Positions 38,772 to 49,167 are shown, counted from the stretch's first letter. The stretch is 64,000 nucleotides of DNA from Breviolum minutum Mf 1.05b.01 (GCA_000507305.1 DF239927.1:1-64000), one strand, 5' to 3'. Numbers and translations are program-made. Notes: generated by a model from the letters alone, not told the origin.

Positions 38772-39239
38772 TCATGGATTTGTACTCTTGGTCAGTTTGA
38801 GTGTCCTGTTTGACTTGTTTGTGTTTGTGTTTGTGTTTTTTTTAATAGGTACCAAACAGACGTCGAGCAGATGCAGTATACCAGACGCACAACATACTTG
38901 AATGTAACCTGAACATACTCTATTCTTGAGTTTGATCCCTATTTGCCCTATCTTGTTTTAATTATTTCATTCATGGGAACCTAAGGGGATCAGGCCTCAT
39001 GATCAGGGACTATTGACTATTAACCATTGGTTTCCCTTGGTAAGCCCTTATTAAGAGCCTGGGGGTGGGTGGGATTGGAGGGGTCACCTTTGGTTCTCAT
39101 GATTAATAAACCATGTCTCTTGTTTTTTGCACAAACACGGGTTAGGAGTGGGTTCCAGGCATGATGTCATCATAACAAAAAATGATATCATATGTTGGGT
39201 TTCACTCTGATGATATGTGACATGCTTAAACACCATGCT

Positions 39240-39241
39240 TG

Positions 39242-39292
<51 letters not shown>

Positions 39293-39305
39293 CGTTGTTG
39301 TTGTC

Positions 39306-39359
<54 letters not shown>

Positions 39360-39362
39360 GCT
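39240..39362. repeat. (TTG)n microsatellite with TCG interruptions
   Basis: About 120 bp of TTG triplets with several GTC variants. It leads directly into CTGTTTCAG and may form the pyrimidine tract of an intron. Confidence 0.9.
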
Positions 39363-39387
39363 GTTTCAGCAATCCCGTCCTGAGTTT

Positions 39388-39698
39388 TGTGTTTTTCTAA
39401 AACAACACCCACAACAACAACCAAGCAACAACAACAGCAGGCCCTGATCAACAGGTGGTTTTCCACCTGTTGTTGTTCCTCATGTTTTGGAATCTCTTCT
39501 GTTTCTGTTGCTTTCTGTTGCTTCCACCTTCCACCGTTTCCTGTTTCTCCGACCAGGCCATTGGTTGATGAGATGCAGGCGGCTCTGAAACATATGGGAT
39601 CCCTTCCTCCCATATATCATGGCAACCAGTGGAAAACTGGGCCCCCAAACGAAAGGAAACTCATATTGGAGATACACCCATTTTCCGCTGAACCATGA
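39388..39698 (+). CDS. Two-exon gene fragment with a Gln-rich start
   Basis: Exon 1 (to 39454) reads SKTTPTTTTKQQQQQALIN and closes at CAACAG|GTGGTT. Exon 2 (39557-39698) follows TTTCTCCGACCAG and reads PLVDEMQAALKHMGSLPPIY then HGNQWKTGPPNERKLILEIH and PFSAEP with a TGA. Exon 1 leaves AG and exon 2 supplies G, so phase agrees. Exon 1's own start is uncertain (CTGTTTCAG at 39369 gives another frame). No family recognised. Confidence 0.6.
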
Positions 39699-39829
39699 TT
39701 TGATCTTATCTATGATGACCAAATCTTGAATTGTTTTTTTCTTTGAGGTATACATGAAGGCGATAGTGTTGGTTAGGTTCAACCGCCAATGATGGCAGTC
39801 AAATAATATGCGCCTTGTTTATTTTTCAG

Positions 39830-39877
39830 AAGGGAGTGAACTATCAATTTTCACTTTCCACTGTTTCTGCATTGTAG
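39830..39877 (+). CDS. Candidate short terminal exon
   Basis: After GTTTATTTTTCAG the frame reads KGVNYQFSLSTVSAL and a TAG. Strong acceptor, but only 15 codons. Confidence 0.35.
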   Translation, partial: KGVNYQFSLSTVSAL

Positions 39878-39904
39878 TGGGGTAGGCTGGGTCGACCCTA
39901 TATA

Positions 39905-40032
39905 TACCTTCCTTGAAACTAAACGTAGCAATTGAAAAGTGATGGTTATGATGGTTGGAATGCTAGTTACTAGTTTCCTTTTGGGGCCGTGCGTTTTTTC
40001 AGGGACTTTTGTTGTTAGTTTCCGGGAGTGTA
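39905..40032. repeat. Family B element, expanded interior
   Basis: TACCTTCCTTGAAACTAAAC faces GTTGTTAGTTTCCGGGAGTG. Confidence 0.7.
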
Positions 40033-40197
40033 TACTACTTGAATACTTAGGGTCCTTAGTACTTAGGGTGTGAAACAACTTGAATCCAAAAAGAACACTC
40101 TCGCCGTGCCAACCCTGACACACTATGATGCTGATTGTTTATTTTGGGAGCTTCTTGGAGCTTCAACATGAATGTATTTGCTGCCGGTTCATTGTAG

Positions 40198-40265
40198 GAA
40201 ACTTGGTTGCGAATCCTGAAATTGCACTGCACGAATCGAACTTGCCAGTGATGTTTTACTGTTAG
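40198..40265 (+). CDS. Candidate short terminal exon
   Basis: The acceptor GTTCATTGTAG opens NLVANPEIALHESNLPVMFY and a TAG. Good codon bias. Confidence 0.45.
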
Positions 40266-40787
40266 AGTCTTTTGAGATCAATTGTTCATATTTGTTCTGT
40301 GCATCCAAAAATCAGCATGCCGTCAATTGTGGGAGACACCGTTTTTTACTTGTTGGATTGACCTTTCGTTTTATGGCTAATCAACCTACCCTCCCGAAAC
40401 GTACCTTTTCCAGACATAGCTGGCCTTATTAGGGCAAAACTGAACGATTGGTTTCACTTAACTTCGATCTGTTTATTTTTGAAAAAAATGTGTACCATGG
40501 TAAATCACTATTGTTCACCACCATTTGGGAGAATATGTTTATTTCGATGGTGAGTCAGTGCTAATCCCAGTGTAACCGATTTTTTTTAGATAGCGCTAAC
40601 GAACCCCAATCCCCTGCAAGTCCAGTCGACTTTTAAAACAACTGTCCCCAGTTGTTTGGATTTGTTAAGTGTTCAAATCCTTAGTAAAACACTGGTCGAC
40701 TTGGAATTTCAAGGATTGGTTTCCCTTAACATGACCCCAGATTGACCTATACAACTATTGTATAAGCTGTATATGTAGGTGGTATAC

Positions 40788-40882
40788 GGGTGTTTCCTAA
40801 AATGGTGGTACCAAAATGGCTGGTTCCCTATTTAAAAAAAAGATGATTTGGGTGGGAAAACCCACCATTTTCGGAAACACCC
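40788..40882. repeat. Inverted repeat GGTGTTTCC...GGAAACACC
   Basis: GGGTGTTTCCTAAAATGGTG faces CACCATTTTCGGAAACACCC. Single copy in the window. Confidence 0.75.
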
Positions 40883-40915
40883 AATATGTTGGTATATATA
40901 TCTGGGATACTGTCC

Positions 40916-41054
40916 CAAGGGTACCCAACTTTTCCGTTTGGTCATTGGTGTGGGGGAATGGCATGCACAGATGTTCCAGGCTGATATAGTGGCTGGAGGC
41001 GGGGCATGGAAGGGTTCAACCAAAATGGGACGCCAAGGGCGCCAAGTTACCTAG
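40916..41054 (+). CDS. Candidate terminal exon
   Basis: The frame reads LVIGVGEWHAQMFQADIVAG then GGAWKGSTKMGRQGRQVT and a TAG. The acceptor is weak (GTCCCAAG). A Pro-rich minus frame is also open. Confidence 0.4.
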
Positions 41055-41087
41055 AAAAAACGGTGGTACGGTGGGTAGTTTTTATAC

Positions 41088-41237
41088 ATGGTGGACCCCT
41101 ACTAGTTATAAATGTATGATATAGCTATAACCCCTAAAAATGGCCTTATGAATGGGCAAACTGGGGTTTATAACCTCTAGAAACGGAGTTATAACAGAGT
41201 TACAACCTACCTATAACTGGTAGGGGCACACCTTGTA
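41088..41237. repeat. Family M element
   Basis: GGACCCCTACTAGTTATAAA faces TATAACTGGTAGGGGCACAC. Interior AATGGCC/AAACTGGGGTTTATAA as in other copies. Confidence 0.7.
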
Positions 41238-41333
41238 GTGGGTGCAGTAAATTGTAGGCAAATACACCTGATACATTTTGAGGGATGAACTGAGTTGCTG
41301 TTGCTAATGAGGGTTTTGCGTTCTAGTTCCGTT

Positions 41334-41540
41334 TTAATCCCGGACTTTGTTTGTTTTTGCGGGCTGCTGGCTTGTCATTGTAGTGATAGAAATCATTGCC
41401 GATATATCATTCCGGCCATTTTTACTTGTAGGATTTGCTTTCATAAATTCACCGAAGGCTTGCCCAACAGAATGCACGGCTGCATGTCTATACCTCCAAT
41501 TTAAGTCCAGACCCAGCAAGTTCATGTGGATACATGTCAT
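41334..41540 (-). CDS. Candidate coding exon divergent from FNIP gene 3
   Basis: The minus-strand frame starts at an ATG (MTCIHMNLLGLDLNWRYRHA) and continues AVHSVGQAFGEFMKANPTSK then NGRNDISAMISITTMTSQQP to a TAA. Strong, even codon bias over 68 codons. About 140 bp separate it from the FNIP gene 3 start. No family recognised. Confidence 0.5.
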   Translation of the reverse strand: MTCIHMNLLGLDLNWRYRHAAVHSVGQAFGEFMKANPTSKNGRNDISAMISITTMTSQQPAKTNKVRD

Positions 41541-41681
41541 CCAATGAGTAGTGAATGCAGCTTATTCCCATTTCGCAGGGCAAAAGCTAACACTGTTTCC
41601 ACAACATGTTTTTTTTGTACCCAGTCATGGTAGTGATGTCATAATTGGCTTGATCTTGGAGGTGGTTTACGCGCTGCACCC

Positions 41682-43095
41682 ATGGGGCAAAACAAGCGTC
41701 GTCGCATCGATGAAATTGATGATTGCGTCACTGGCAGCATGGGAGAAGGGCTAGTAGAGCTTGAGGTGCTAAGCATGAGTGGAGAATGCATGTTGACATT
41801 GAATGTGTTAGACTCCATGCTTGGTCGTGATTTGTGGAAGACGATTTTGGACAAAATTCCATGCAAGCCGGGCCATCAGTTGGCTGTCTCCCATAATTCA
41901 AGGCTTGCACTGAATGAAAGTCTGCAACGACAAGGACTTGGGGGTCAACGGGCACAGGTTTCGGCTACCTACATGCCCGTCAATTTGCTGGCTGCCTTGC
42001 GTTTTGCCCACGAACGCAACGTCGAAGAAGAAGAGTTCACGCTGAATGGAATTACAGAAATGACAGGGGTTAGTCATGAAATGCCTGCCTTGCTGCACAA
42101 TTTACCCGAGAGCCTTCGCAAATTGACATTTGCACATCGCTTCAATCAAGGACTTCAGAATGTGAGATTACCACTAGGCCTGCAAAGTTTGACTTTTGGA
42201 ACTAGTCAAAGGCTGGAGAACGTGAAATGGCCAGAAGGCCTTCAAAATTTGACTTTGAGTGAGGAATTCAATCAGAGCCTGCACAACGTGATATGGCCAG
42301 CAGGCCTTCAAAGTTTGACTTTTGGTCTTAGCTTCAATCAGGGCCTTGACAACGTGACATGGCCAGCAGGCCTTCAAAGTTTGACCTTGGGAGGCCGCTT
42401 TGATCAGAACCTGGACAACGTGACATGGCCAGCAGGCCTTCAAAGCCTGACTTTGGGACGGAAGTTCAATCAGAGCCTGGACAACGTGACATGGCCAGCA
42501 GGCCTTCAAAGCCTGACTTTGGGACGGAAGTTCAATCAGAGCCTGGACAACGTGACATGGCCAGCAGGCCTTCAAAGCCTGACTTTNNNNNNNNNNNNNN
42601 NNNNNNNNNNNNNNNNNNNNNNNNNNNNNNNNNNNNNNNNNNNNNNNNNNNNNNNNNNNNNNNNNNNNNNNNNNNNNNNNNNNNNNNNNNNNNNNNNNNN
42701 NNNNNNNNNNNNNNNNNNNNNNNNNNNNNNNNNNNNNNNNNNNNNNNNNNNNNNNNNNNNNNNNNNNNNNNNNNNNNNNNNNNNNNNNNNNNNNNNNNNN
42801 NNNNNNNNNNNNNNNNNNNNNNNNNNNNNNNNNNNNNNNNNNNNNNNNNNNNNNNNNAAGTTGACTTGGTGACCGCTTTGATCAGAGCCTGGACAACGTG
42901 ACATGGCCAGCAGGTCTTCGAAGCTTGACTTTGAGAGGCTGCGTTGATCAGAACCTGGACAACGTGTCATGGCCAGCAGGCCTGCAAAGTTTGACTTTTC
43001 ACAGTGTAGATGGTAGAAGACTGGCAGAGTCCGGTGTTGTGTTGCCTAGGACGCTTCGCACCTTGGTGACAAGAGAGATGCGTTTGAGTTGTTGA
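41682..43095 (+). CDS. Ubiquitin-like/FNIP-repeat protein, gene 3 (contains N gap)
   Basis: This is the most complete of the three copies. It starts MGQNKRRRIDEIDD, a basic patch. Residues about 24-105 are the ubiquitin-like region (LEVLSMSGECMLTLNV, GRDLWKTILDKIP, QRQGLGGQRAQVSATYMPV). A linker with EEEEFTLNGITEMTG precedes 22-residue FNIP-type units (66 nt) such as WPAGLQSLTLGRKFNQSLDN. A run of 271 N covers about four units. After the gap two units and the tail RTLVTREMRLSC remain. A one-base discrepancy follows the gap (TTGACTTGGTGACC). Upstream sequence from about 41630 is conserved with gene 2. Confidence 0.85.
42587..42857. other. Assembly gap (271 N) in the repeat array
   Basis: The gap lies between near-identical 66-bp units, as expected for an unresolved tandem array; its true length is unknown. 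Confidence 0.95.
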
Positions 43096-43099
43096 GCAC

Positions 43100-43730
43100 A
43101 ACAACGCAAGGGTGGTCATGTGAGGTTGGAGCTGTTTGGCACAGGTAGAAGGCGGCTCTTTGGTTATGTTTGAAGCGATGGATAGGCTCATGGTAACCCT
43201 GAATGATCACCATTGATCGGATGACCATCGTTGATCCGAAAGTCTGCAGCTGGAGGGGACCATTGATGAAAAATAAGAGTATGTTTCAGGACATCAAAAC
43301 AACAGGTTGTTTAGGATATTCCATGAAACAACTTACATGGGCATACATGGGCCAAGCCGTAACAAGCCGTTGAAATTATATACTCAGGATTTGATGAGAT
43401 ACCATCTTCGAGAATAGGCCAACCCCCACAAGGAAAGGAGCCAAGGATGGATGGTCGTTTGTAGGTCGAGAATTTCCTTTCTTTCAGGCTTTATTTGGTC
43501 AAAAAACGTTAAATTAGCACACTCCAAATAAAAGCAACAAAAAATTGGACGCCAAATCGTCCTCCAGTCCTATTTTCAAATTCTGGTGTGAGCCGCGTCA
43601 ATTTCAGGGAGGGTATTTTCCTACAAGAGGGGCCCCTATAAGTCGTTATAAAGTAGGTTTATAATTTATTATATTTATAAGGGGGTATACTAAAGGCATA
43701 AGGCATAGGAATGCTTAGGACATGTGACAT
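43100..43730. other. Downstream region of FNIP gene 3
   Basis: Bases 43095-43150 share GAGCA-ACAACGC and GGAGCTGTTTGG with the downstream of gene 2. An isolated Family B right end (TTTCAGGGAGGGTA) is at 43600. No gene recognised. Confidence 0.45.
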
Positions 43731-43879
43731 GATTTTTTTTGGTTTATGCTGGGTTGGGTATAGAGTTACATCCAAACCTGGAAGTCAAGCTCACTATTAA
43801 GATACCAGAAACCCCAATTTTCCAAGCACCTAAAAAATGCAAAAATGGCCAGAAAGATGCAGCCAAGAAAACGAGAAAA

Positions 43880-44040
43880 CCGTTTTGGCATTTTTGCGTT
43901 TTCGCTTTAACTCTGCGTTTTCGCATGTTTTCGTGTTTTTGGGTTTTTGTGTTTTTGCGCTTTTTATTTTTTTGTGTTTTTTTTTTGGTTTTGTGTTTTC
44001 TCACTTTTGCGTTTTCGTGTTTTCGTGTTTTTGCCTATTG
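43880..44040. repeat. T-rich low-complexity tract (GTTTTTGCG/GTTTTCG)
   Basis: Imperfect GTTTTTGTG and GTTTTCGTG units. Open frames on both strands here are compositional. Confidence 0.7.
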
Positions 44041-44181
44041 CTGGCGATTTTTGTTCTTTGGGATTTGATAAACATGAATGAGGTCTTGCCAGGAAAACTC
44101 AGGTATATAACACGGAGAAGAGGCGGAGCATGAAGAAGAGAAGTCTTTTCAAAGTCGAAAAAAATGATGAAGAATATGATT

Positions 44182-44297
44182 AACCCTAAGGCTCCACGGG
44201 ATGTCAGGGGGTGTCAAAACCACCTGCTTTAAGGCCGCAGGGGGTGTCATTAGGAGGGTCTGGTGTTTCCATAGGAGGGGTCAGGAGCCTTAGGGTA
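44182..44297. repeat. Inverted repeat with ACCCTAAGGCTCC ends
   Basis: TTAACCCTAAGGCTCC faces GGAGCCTTAGGGTA. It contains two GGGGGTGTCA motifs. Single copy. Confidence 0.7.
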
Positions 44298-44638
44298 CAA
44301 GGACAGAGGTTTAGTTGGGAAAAGGGAGGCGGGGGGGGCTCGTGACAGGATTTTCTTCTACGTGAAGAAAAAACATCTTGGAATGCCCTTGTTCCAGAAA
44401 AACTCATGTTTCAGAGAAGAGGGATTTCTGCGGAAAGATATTTCGCTAAGAAAAGCAAGGCTCTCTTTAGAGAAAGAAGATGAAATACATGTTTAAATAT
44501 CAATAAAGAAGGGGTGTTAAGGAAACAGTTTTTGGTATGAGGCGGATAGTTCCTTTTAAAGTCAGGGGGTCCAAAGGCTTTTTATGCAATGGTCATTCCT
44601 AAAGGGACCCTTATTTGAAAGTAGTGATTTCTCCCATA

Positions 44639-44729
44639 CCCCATACCATCCATGTATGGTATATCCTACATTTACCATAGAAATCAACCAGTCATGTAGG
44701 TAAATATACCATACATGGATTCTATGGGT
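44639..44729. repeat. Family F element
   Basis: CATACCATCCATGTATGGTA faces CATACATGGATTCTATGGG. Inner AGGTAAATATACC arm. Confidence 0.85.
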
Positions 44730-44738
44730 ACCAGGAAG

Positions 44739-44867
44739 TTTTCACCAACATATTTGCATGGTGTTGAATCAAACTCCGCTGCCGATGTCGCCAGGTGCCC
44801 CATGCGCTTTGTCCAAGACTATGACTGCGGGCCCCACATTGATGAGAGCCACACGTGGAAATGCTGA
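44739..44867 (+). CDS. Candidate terminal exon after a Family F element
   Basis: TACCAGGAAG, nine bases past the element, opens FSPTYLHGVESNSAADVARC then PMRFVQDYDCGPHIDESHTW and KC with a TGA. About two thirds of codons end in C or T. A second frame is open through CGAAACAG|GTGAAA. No family recognised. Confidence 0.45.
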   Translation, partial: FSPTYLHGVESNSAADVARCPMRFVQDYDCGPHIDESHTWKC

Positions 44868-44903
44868 TGTCAAAGGCCGCGAAACAGGTGAAAAACCTCA
44901 ACT

Positions 44904-45130
44904 TCCATAGGAATCCATGTGTGGTATATTTTTATACCTGGCAATTCTGGTGACCTTTTTGGGATGGTTAAGTGACCCTTTTCAATGGCTACGTGACCTC
45001 CAACTAGGGGATGAAAAGGTCACGGCTTGAATCACCTGGTACTTACTGTATCTTTTACCGAGAGATGTACTATAGACATTGGCTAAATGTAGGCAAATAT
45101 ATGTAACTATATCAGCCTCGTGGATCCTAA
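44904..45130. repeat. Family F element interrupted by a Family G element
   Basis: Family F left half (CCATAGGAATCCATGTGTGG) ends in TA at 44936. Family G occupies 44937-45039 (CCTGGCAATTCTGGTGACC to TTGAATCACCTGG), then TA and a degraded Family F right half (AATGTAGGCAAATATA). Confidence 0.65.
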
Positions 45131-45429
45131 ACAAAAAAAACATGTCACTGACACATATAAATTCAAAAAAAGACAAATCAACAGCAGGTAGATGTCTATA
45201 CCAGTCTCATGGATCCTGAAACAAAAAATGTTCCATAAATTCCATTAAACAAATCAACTAACAGGTAGGTAAATATACCAATCTCATTTGTCCTATGGGT
45301 AACTGTTTCAACTGCTTTACCCTGAAATTTGAAACATATACACGATTTCGACCGTCACAAGTTACCAAATGTCACCGTTTGAAAGGATCCCCTGGTCCGT
45401 TTTCCAAAGCCATTTTGTTGCAGCGAAAA

Positions 45430-45605
45430 TTAAGCTGCTGATCTGCAGGAAAGGTCATTGCTTGTTAACCCAAAATTTTGATGATCAAGGATTTTCTTCA
45501 AACATGATGGCACTTTGAAACTTTGGTCGTACATTTTGGGATGCCCCAGACAACCTCTCCAGGATACCACGGGCCTAAAAAGAGTTTTTCCGAGTGAGCC
45601 AGCAT
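45430..45605 (-). CDS. Candidate terminal exon
   Basis: The minus-strand frame reads LFRPVVSWRGCLGHPKMYDQ then SFKVPSCLKKILDHQNFGLT and SNDLSCRSAA with a TAA at 45430. Strong codon bias over 58 codons. The acceptor is not certain. No family recognised. Confidence 0.5.
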
Positions 45606-45828
45606 CCCGTGGCAAGGGGAAACAATCATCCCCTATAAGCTCTAAACAACCAGGTTAATAGCTTATTATTAACCATTTGTTTCCCTTAGTAAGGACTTAT
45701 GAAACCTTTATTTCCTTAAGGGGGGTTACGTTACTGTAGGTTGACCAGGGGCCCTTTTTTTTCGTGGCTCACTTGGTTTCAGGGGTGGCTGACAGCCGAC
45801 AGGTTCTCCCAATCATCGAACTTGGAAG

Positions 45829-46311
45829 CTAAAGAGTCGTTGGAGCATCTCGGAAGTTGAAAGATTGTGGTGGTGGGGAGGCTGAAGTTTCATTCCCTTG
45901 GGGTACCTCTTTTTGTTTGCTTGGTTGGTTTTGTTTGTTTTGTTTTTCTTGTTTGTTTTGTTTGGTTGATTTGGTTATGTTTTTTTTGTTTTGTTTTGTT
46001 GTGTTTGATGTTTTGTTGCCTTGGTTGGTTTTGTTTGATGTTTTGTCTGGTTGGTTGAGGTTGTTTGATGTTCTTTTTTGGTTGGTTGGTTTTGTTTGGT
46101 TGGTTGGTTTTGTTTCGTTGGTTGGTTTGTTTGATGTTTTGTTTGTTTGTATGTTTGTTTGTTTGTTTGTTTGTTTGTTTGTTTGTGTGTTTGTGTGTTT
46201 GTTTGTTTGTTTGTTTGTTTGTTTGTTTGTTTGTTTGTTTGTTTGTTTGTTTGTTTGTTTCTTTGTGTGTTTGTTTGGTGAATTATTTTGCATGTTCAAG
46301 TTGCTGTGCAA
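45829..46311 (-). CDS. Low-complexity Asn/Gln/Thr/Lys-rich frame; only the C-terminus looks coding
   Basis: A 160-codon minus frame is open because CAAA repeats contain no stops. Only the last part (KEVPQGNETSASPPPQSFNF then RDAPTTL) has coding character, after AACAAAAAG, a possible acceptor near 45905. Confidence 0.35.
   Translation of the reverse strand: MHSNLNMQNNSPNKHTKKQTNKQTNKQTNKQTNKQTNKHTNTQTNKQTNKQTNIQTNKTSNKPTNETKPTNQTKPTNQKRTSNNLNQPDKTSNKTNQGNKTSNTTKQNKKNITKSTKQNKQEKQNKQNQPSKQKEVPQGNETSASPPPQSFNFRDAPTTL
46119..46270. repeat. (TTTG)n microsatellite
   Basis: About 150 bp of TTTG tetranucleotides with a few TGTG interruptions, embedded in a broader 300-bp G/T tract from 45905. Confidence 0.9.
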
Positions 46312-46864
46312 TTAGTTGCTTCTTTAGCTATCCCTTTCTAGTTTGGAGTTGGTGGGATAGAGCCAAGACGTCAAACAAAACCTGTGGAGGGCTTTAAATC
46401 TTTGCAAACCTTTCAGAAATCCTGGGTGGAGATAAAGTACCATTAAAAACTCAGTTTCTGAAAACAAATAGGAACCTGAAAATCAGCAGGAGATGAACAA
46501 AGAGATAATGATTTCCAAACCTTTTTTCTTTTTTATGGTTCTAGCCATTAGATTCCTTTCTGAGAATAGGGATGGATGTTATGTTTTTTTCACCTTGGCA
46601 ACTATGGTTGGTACACTTTAGGATGTGACTTTCACTCCATTTCCACCAGTGTCATGTACATGAAGTTGCAGCACAATGTAGGTCACCATTTTGGGTGATC
46701 AAGCATGTAGTGCAACTTTTTTTGTTTCACTTTGATCCTCTAGAATTTAGTTAGGTGATAGTGGGTCTATTTCCAAAACAAGAGACCCCCCAAAAAAACG
46801 AACATAACAATGAACAAAAACAAGCATTTGAGTCGAATGTATCTCCTATTCAAAGAAAAAGACG

Positions 46865-47068
46865 TTGATTTTCAAGCTGTTTTGTCATGTGTTTTTTTCG
46901 GGGTACATCCTTTACGGAAACTTTAATCAAGTAGCATCCGTACCTCAAGACATTTGGCTGTCAGGTACTGCAAAAGACATTTGGCCGGTCAGCTCAGTTG
47001 AGAAAAAAAGGTGTGGATACTTGGTCCAGCTTGGCCCAAAAGAACAGTTTTTTTGTAGGGTGAAATAA
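46865..47068 (+). CDS. Candidate exon
   Basis: The frame reads FKLFCHVFFSGYILYGNFNQ then VASVPQDIWLSGTAKDIWPV and EKKRCGYLVQLGPKEQFF. Good codon bias. A GTAGGG at 47055 may be the donor at the edge of a degraded Family M element. The phrase DIWLSGTAKDIW contains an internal near-repeat. No family recognised. Confidence 0.5.
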   Translation: MIFKLFCHVFFSGYILYGNFNQVASVPQDIWLSGTAKDIWPVSSVEKKRCGYLVQLGPKEQFFCRVK

Positions 47069-47158
47069 TTCCATTGATAATTGGTAGGGGGCCCACCTTG
47101 TACCCCTATTGATCTTATACCTCCCAAAACAAATCAAAAATGAAATGATGGAATCAAC

Positions 47159-47353
47159 CTGAAAAACCATGCATCCTTGCAACAGGAGTTGAATTAGAGA
47201 CCGAATATCATCATGTTGTTTATTGAAGGTTCTTATGTGAAGTTTTTTGGAAGTGGATTTGATGGATTGAAGTTCATCTCTTTGGGGACGTGTTTTTGTA
47301 AATGGGTTTAATAAAATCAAATTTGCAACTATTTGCATAGCTGCTTGATGCAT
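47159..47353. CDS. Coding segment, strand ambiguous
   Basis: The minus frame starts at an ATG (MHQAAMQIVANLILLNPFTK), continues QSIKSTSKKLHIRTFNKQHD and closes at TTTCAG|GTTGAT. The plus frame reads NIIMLFIEGSYVKFFGSGFD then GLKFISLGTCFCKWV and a TAA. Splice evidence slightly favours minus. Confidence 0.4.
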
Positions 47354-47370
47354 GGTTTTTATATAGATAC

Positions 47371-47593
47371 CTTGCCACTCTCCAGCAGGGATGGGAGATG
47401 ATGGGAGGATAGGAATCTACTAAACAGAGGCGTTTTGGATAAATTGGTGGAGTTGTTTTGTGATGATGTTCTGCTTAAATCCTGTTGTTGAAACAGACCC
47501 TCTATCTGACTTGAGCGACTCAAACGTTGGGAGATTTTAGCAGATATCCCAGGCAAGTGCAATTTGAATTTCAGCAGGTGATGGTTTGTGGTA
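47371..47593 (-). CDS. Candidate internal exon, Ser/Leu-rich
   Basis: Minus strand: after TCCTTGAAG the frame reads LLKFKLHLPGISAKISQRLS then RSSQIEGLFQQQDLSRTSSQ and FLSSHHLPSLLESGK, closing at GGCAAG|GTATCT. Open for 74 codons. No family recognised. Confidence 0.45.
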
Positions 47594-47678
47594 CTTCAAG
47601 GATTTTTCAACCCCCGATTATTTCGAACCATCAAAGGTTGGCAAAAATCATGCCGAGGAGTTGTAGGCTAGGATGAAA

Positions 47679-47814
47679 CACCCTCCCGAAGTTTAACAGT
47701 GAGTTTGCCCCTGAAAAGTTACTTAAGGGACCCAATTCCGGAAAGTATAGCCTTGCAATCGCATCATTTTTCAGAGTAAACTCGCTGTTAAACTTCCGCG
47801 CGGGGGGGGGGGGG
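47679..47814. repeat. Family B element with poly-G end
   Basis: CCCTCCCGAAGTTTAACAGT faces CTCGCTGTTAAACTTCCGCG. The right end carries an expanded G run. Confidence 0.7.
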
Positions 47815-48005
47815 AGACACTTGCAAACTACCAACCAGCGACTGGACGCAGGAAGGTCACTTTAAATACGTTTAAATATGTACGTTTTCACTGTTGCGCC
47901 ATCGGTAGGGAATGTTTTTTACATGGATCATCCCACACGTTTGACCAGGAAACTTGTTTGTAATCCCAATAAGTTTTGAAATATTCCTCATTTTTTTGGT
48001 GGCAG

Positions 48006-48190
48006 GAGTGTTGTTTTTTTCCGTGCACCCCATGAGAACATGGGTTTTCATTGTGCAACGTGCCATCGGTGGATCATCGGTGTGCCATCAGTTGAGGTCA
48101 AAACAAGGTGCTGCTGCCATGGAAGAAGTCTATCCTGTTACTCAGCAGAAAGGGGTTACAAAATGGGCCCAAAATCCAATTACAAGATAA
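48006..48190 (+). CDS. Candidate exon
   Basis: The acceptor ATTTTTTTGGTGGCAG opens VLFFSVHPMRTWVFIVQRAI then GGSSVCHQLRSKQGAAAMEE and VYPVTQQKGVTKWAQ. The frame ends with TAA at 48188, just before AAG|GTAACT. Good codon bias to about 48155, then possibly element-derived sequence. No family recognised. Confidence 0.5.
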
Positions 48191-48343
48191 GGTAACTAAG
48201 TAGAGTTATATAATTCCACTTATATGTATAACTTACGTCGGGGTTGTTACCCGAGTTACCCATTTATTAGGCCACTTATGCCGGGATGGTGCCACACCAC
48301 CCCCAGTTTTCGGATAAATCTGCGGCCATCTCCATTTTTTCAG

Positions 48344-48405
48344 GATCGCTTCGGGTCGGCGCAGAGAGATTTGTTGAAAGCATCATTAATTGGCACACCT
48401 GGACG
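48344..48405 (+). CDS. Candidate short internal exon
   Basis: The acceptor CATCTCCATTTTTTCAG and donor GGACG|GTGATC bracket DRFGSAQRDLLKASLIGTPG. A second frame is also open. Confidence 0.45.
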
Positions 48406-48828
48406 GTGATCTTTTAGACCTGAATAAGTTTCTTTGGTGTTACAAGAAAATCCCAGGTTCTTCACCCTTTTGGTGCTTCAAAAAAGTGACCTTTTCAGGG
48501 CTAAAAAACGTGACCTTTTCCGATTTTGGTGATCATATTTGTCCCTTGGAAGCTGGTCATCAAATTCTATATACCCCTAAACATCCACTTTTTTAATGGT
48601 TGTTTCAATTGGATGATTCCAAATCTTTATTAGAAAAATAGTTGTTTCACCAAACATCCATTAAAAAATTGTTGTTTAGGGTTCTAGGTATAAACCTTCG
48701 CCAGATGAAATCTCATGAGAACTAGCAGCTATCCCTTCCCAGTCACTTTTAATATAGATGTGTTTCTATCTTAGATGCCAAAACGGATGGTTGATGGATA
48801 TTAAGTTGCGTACAAGTTTGGTGCCATA

Positions 48829-48969
48829 CTTGGAGGATCATCCCATTTAATAAGATTCAGTATGTGATGAACAACCATGACGATCGTAAGTCCTCTAAGT
48901 AGGATTAGTCTATAGATGGGTTGTAACCCCCATGACTAACCACTTACTATATGGGATGATCCTCCAAGT
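48829..48969. repeat. Family I element, intact
   Basis: CTTGGAGGATCATCCCATTT faces ATATGGGATGATCCTCCAAG. Confidence 0.85.
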
Positions 48970-49167
48970 AGGAGGGAGTTTGGTAAGTTAAGTCTATTGA
49001 CCTCACCGGCCTTGAGCTTCCCATTTTTCTTCATGTTTTCCGGCTTCAATTCACCATCTTCACTGACTCTATAGACCTTTGATTATTGAAATCCGGGAGA
49101 GAGAGACATGTGTAAATAGGCGGGCTATCCCCATTTTTGCCGCCAACCCCACGAAACCTCCATGAAT

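Noticed and set aside
39188..39613. Poly-Thr/poly-Val/poly-Leu proteins over the TTG tract
   Set aside because: A stop-free trinucleotide repeat gives open frames in every phase.
45857..46397. Plus-strand Phe/Val/Cys/Leu-rich proteins over the TTTG tract
   Set aside because: Low-complexity tetranucleotide repeats without stops; no splice or codon-bias support.
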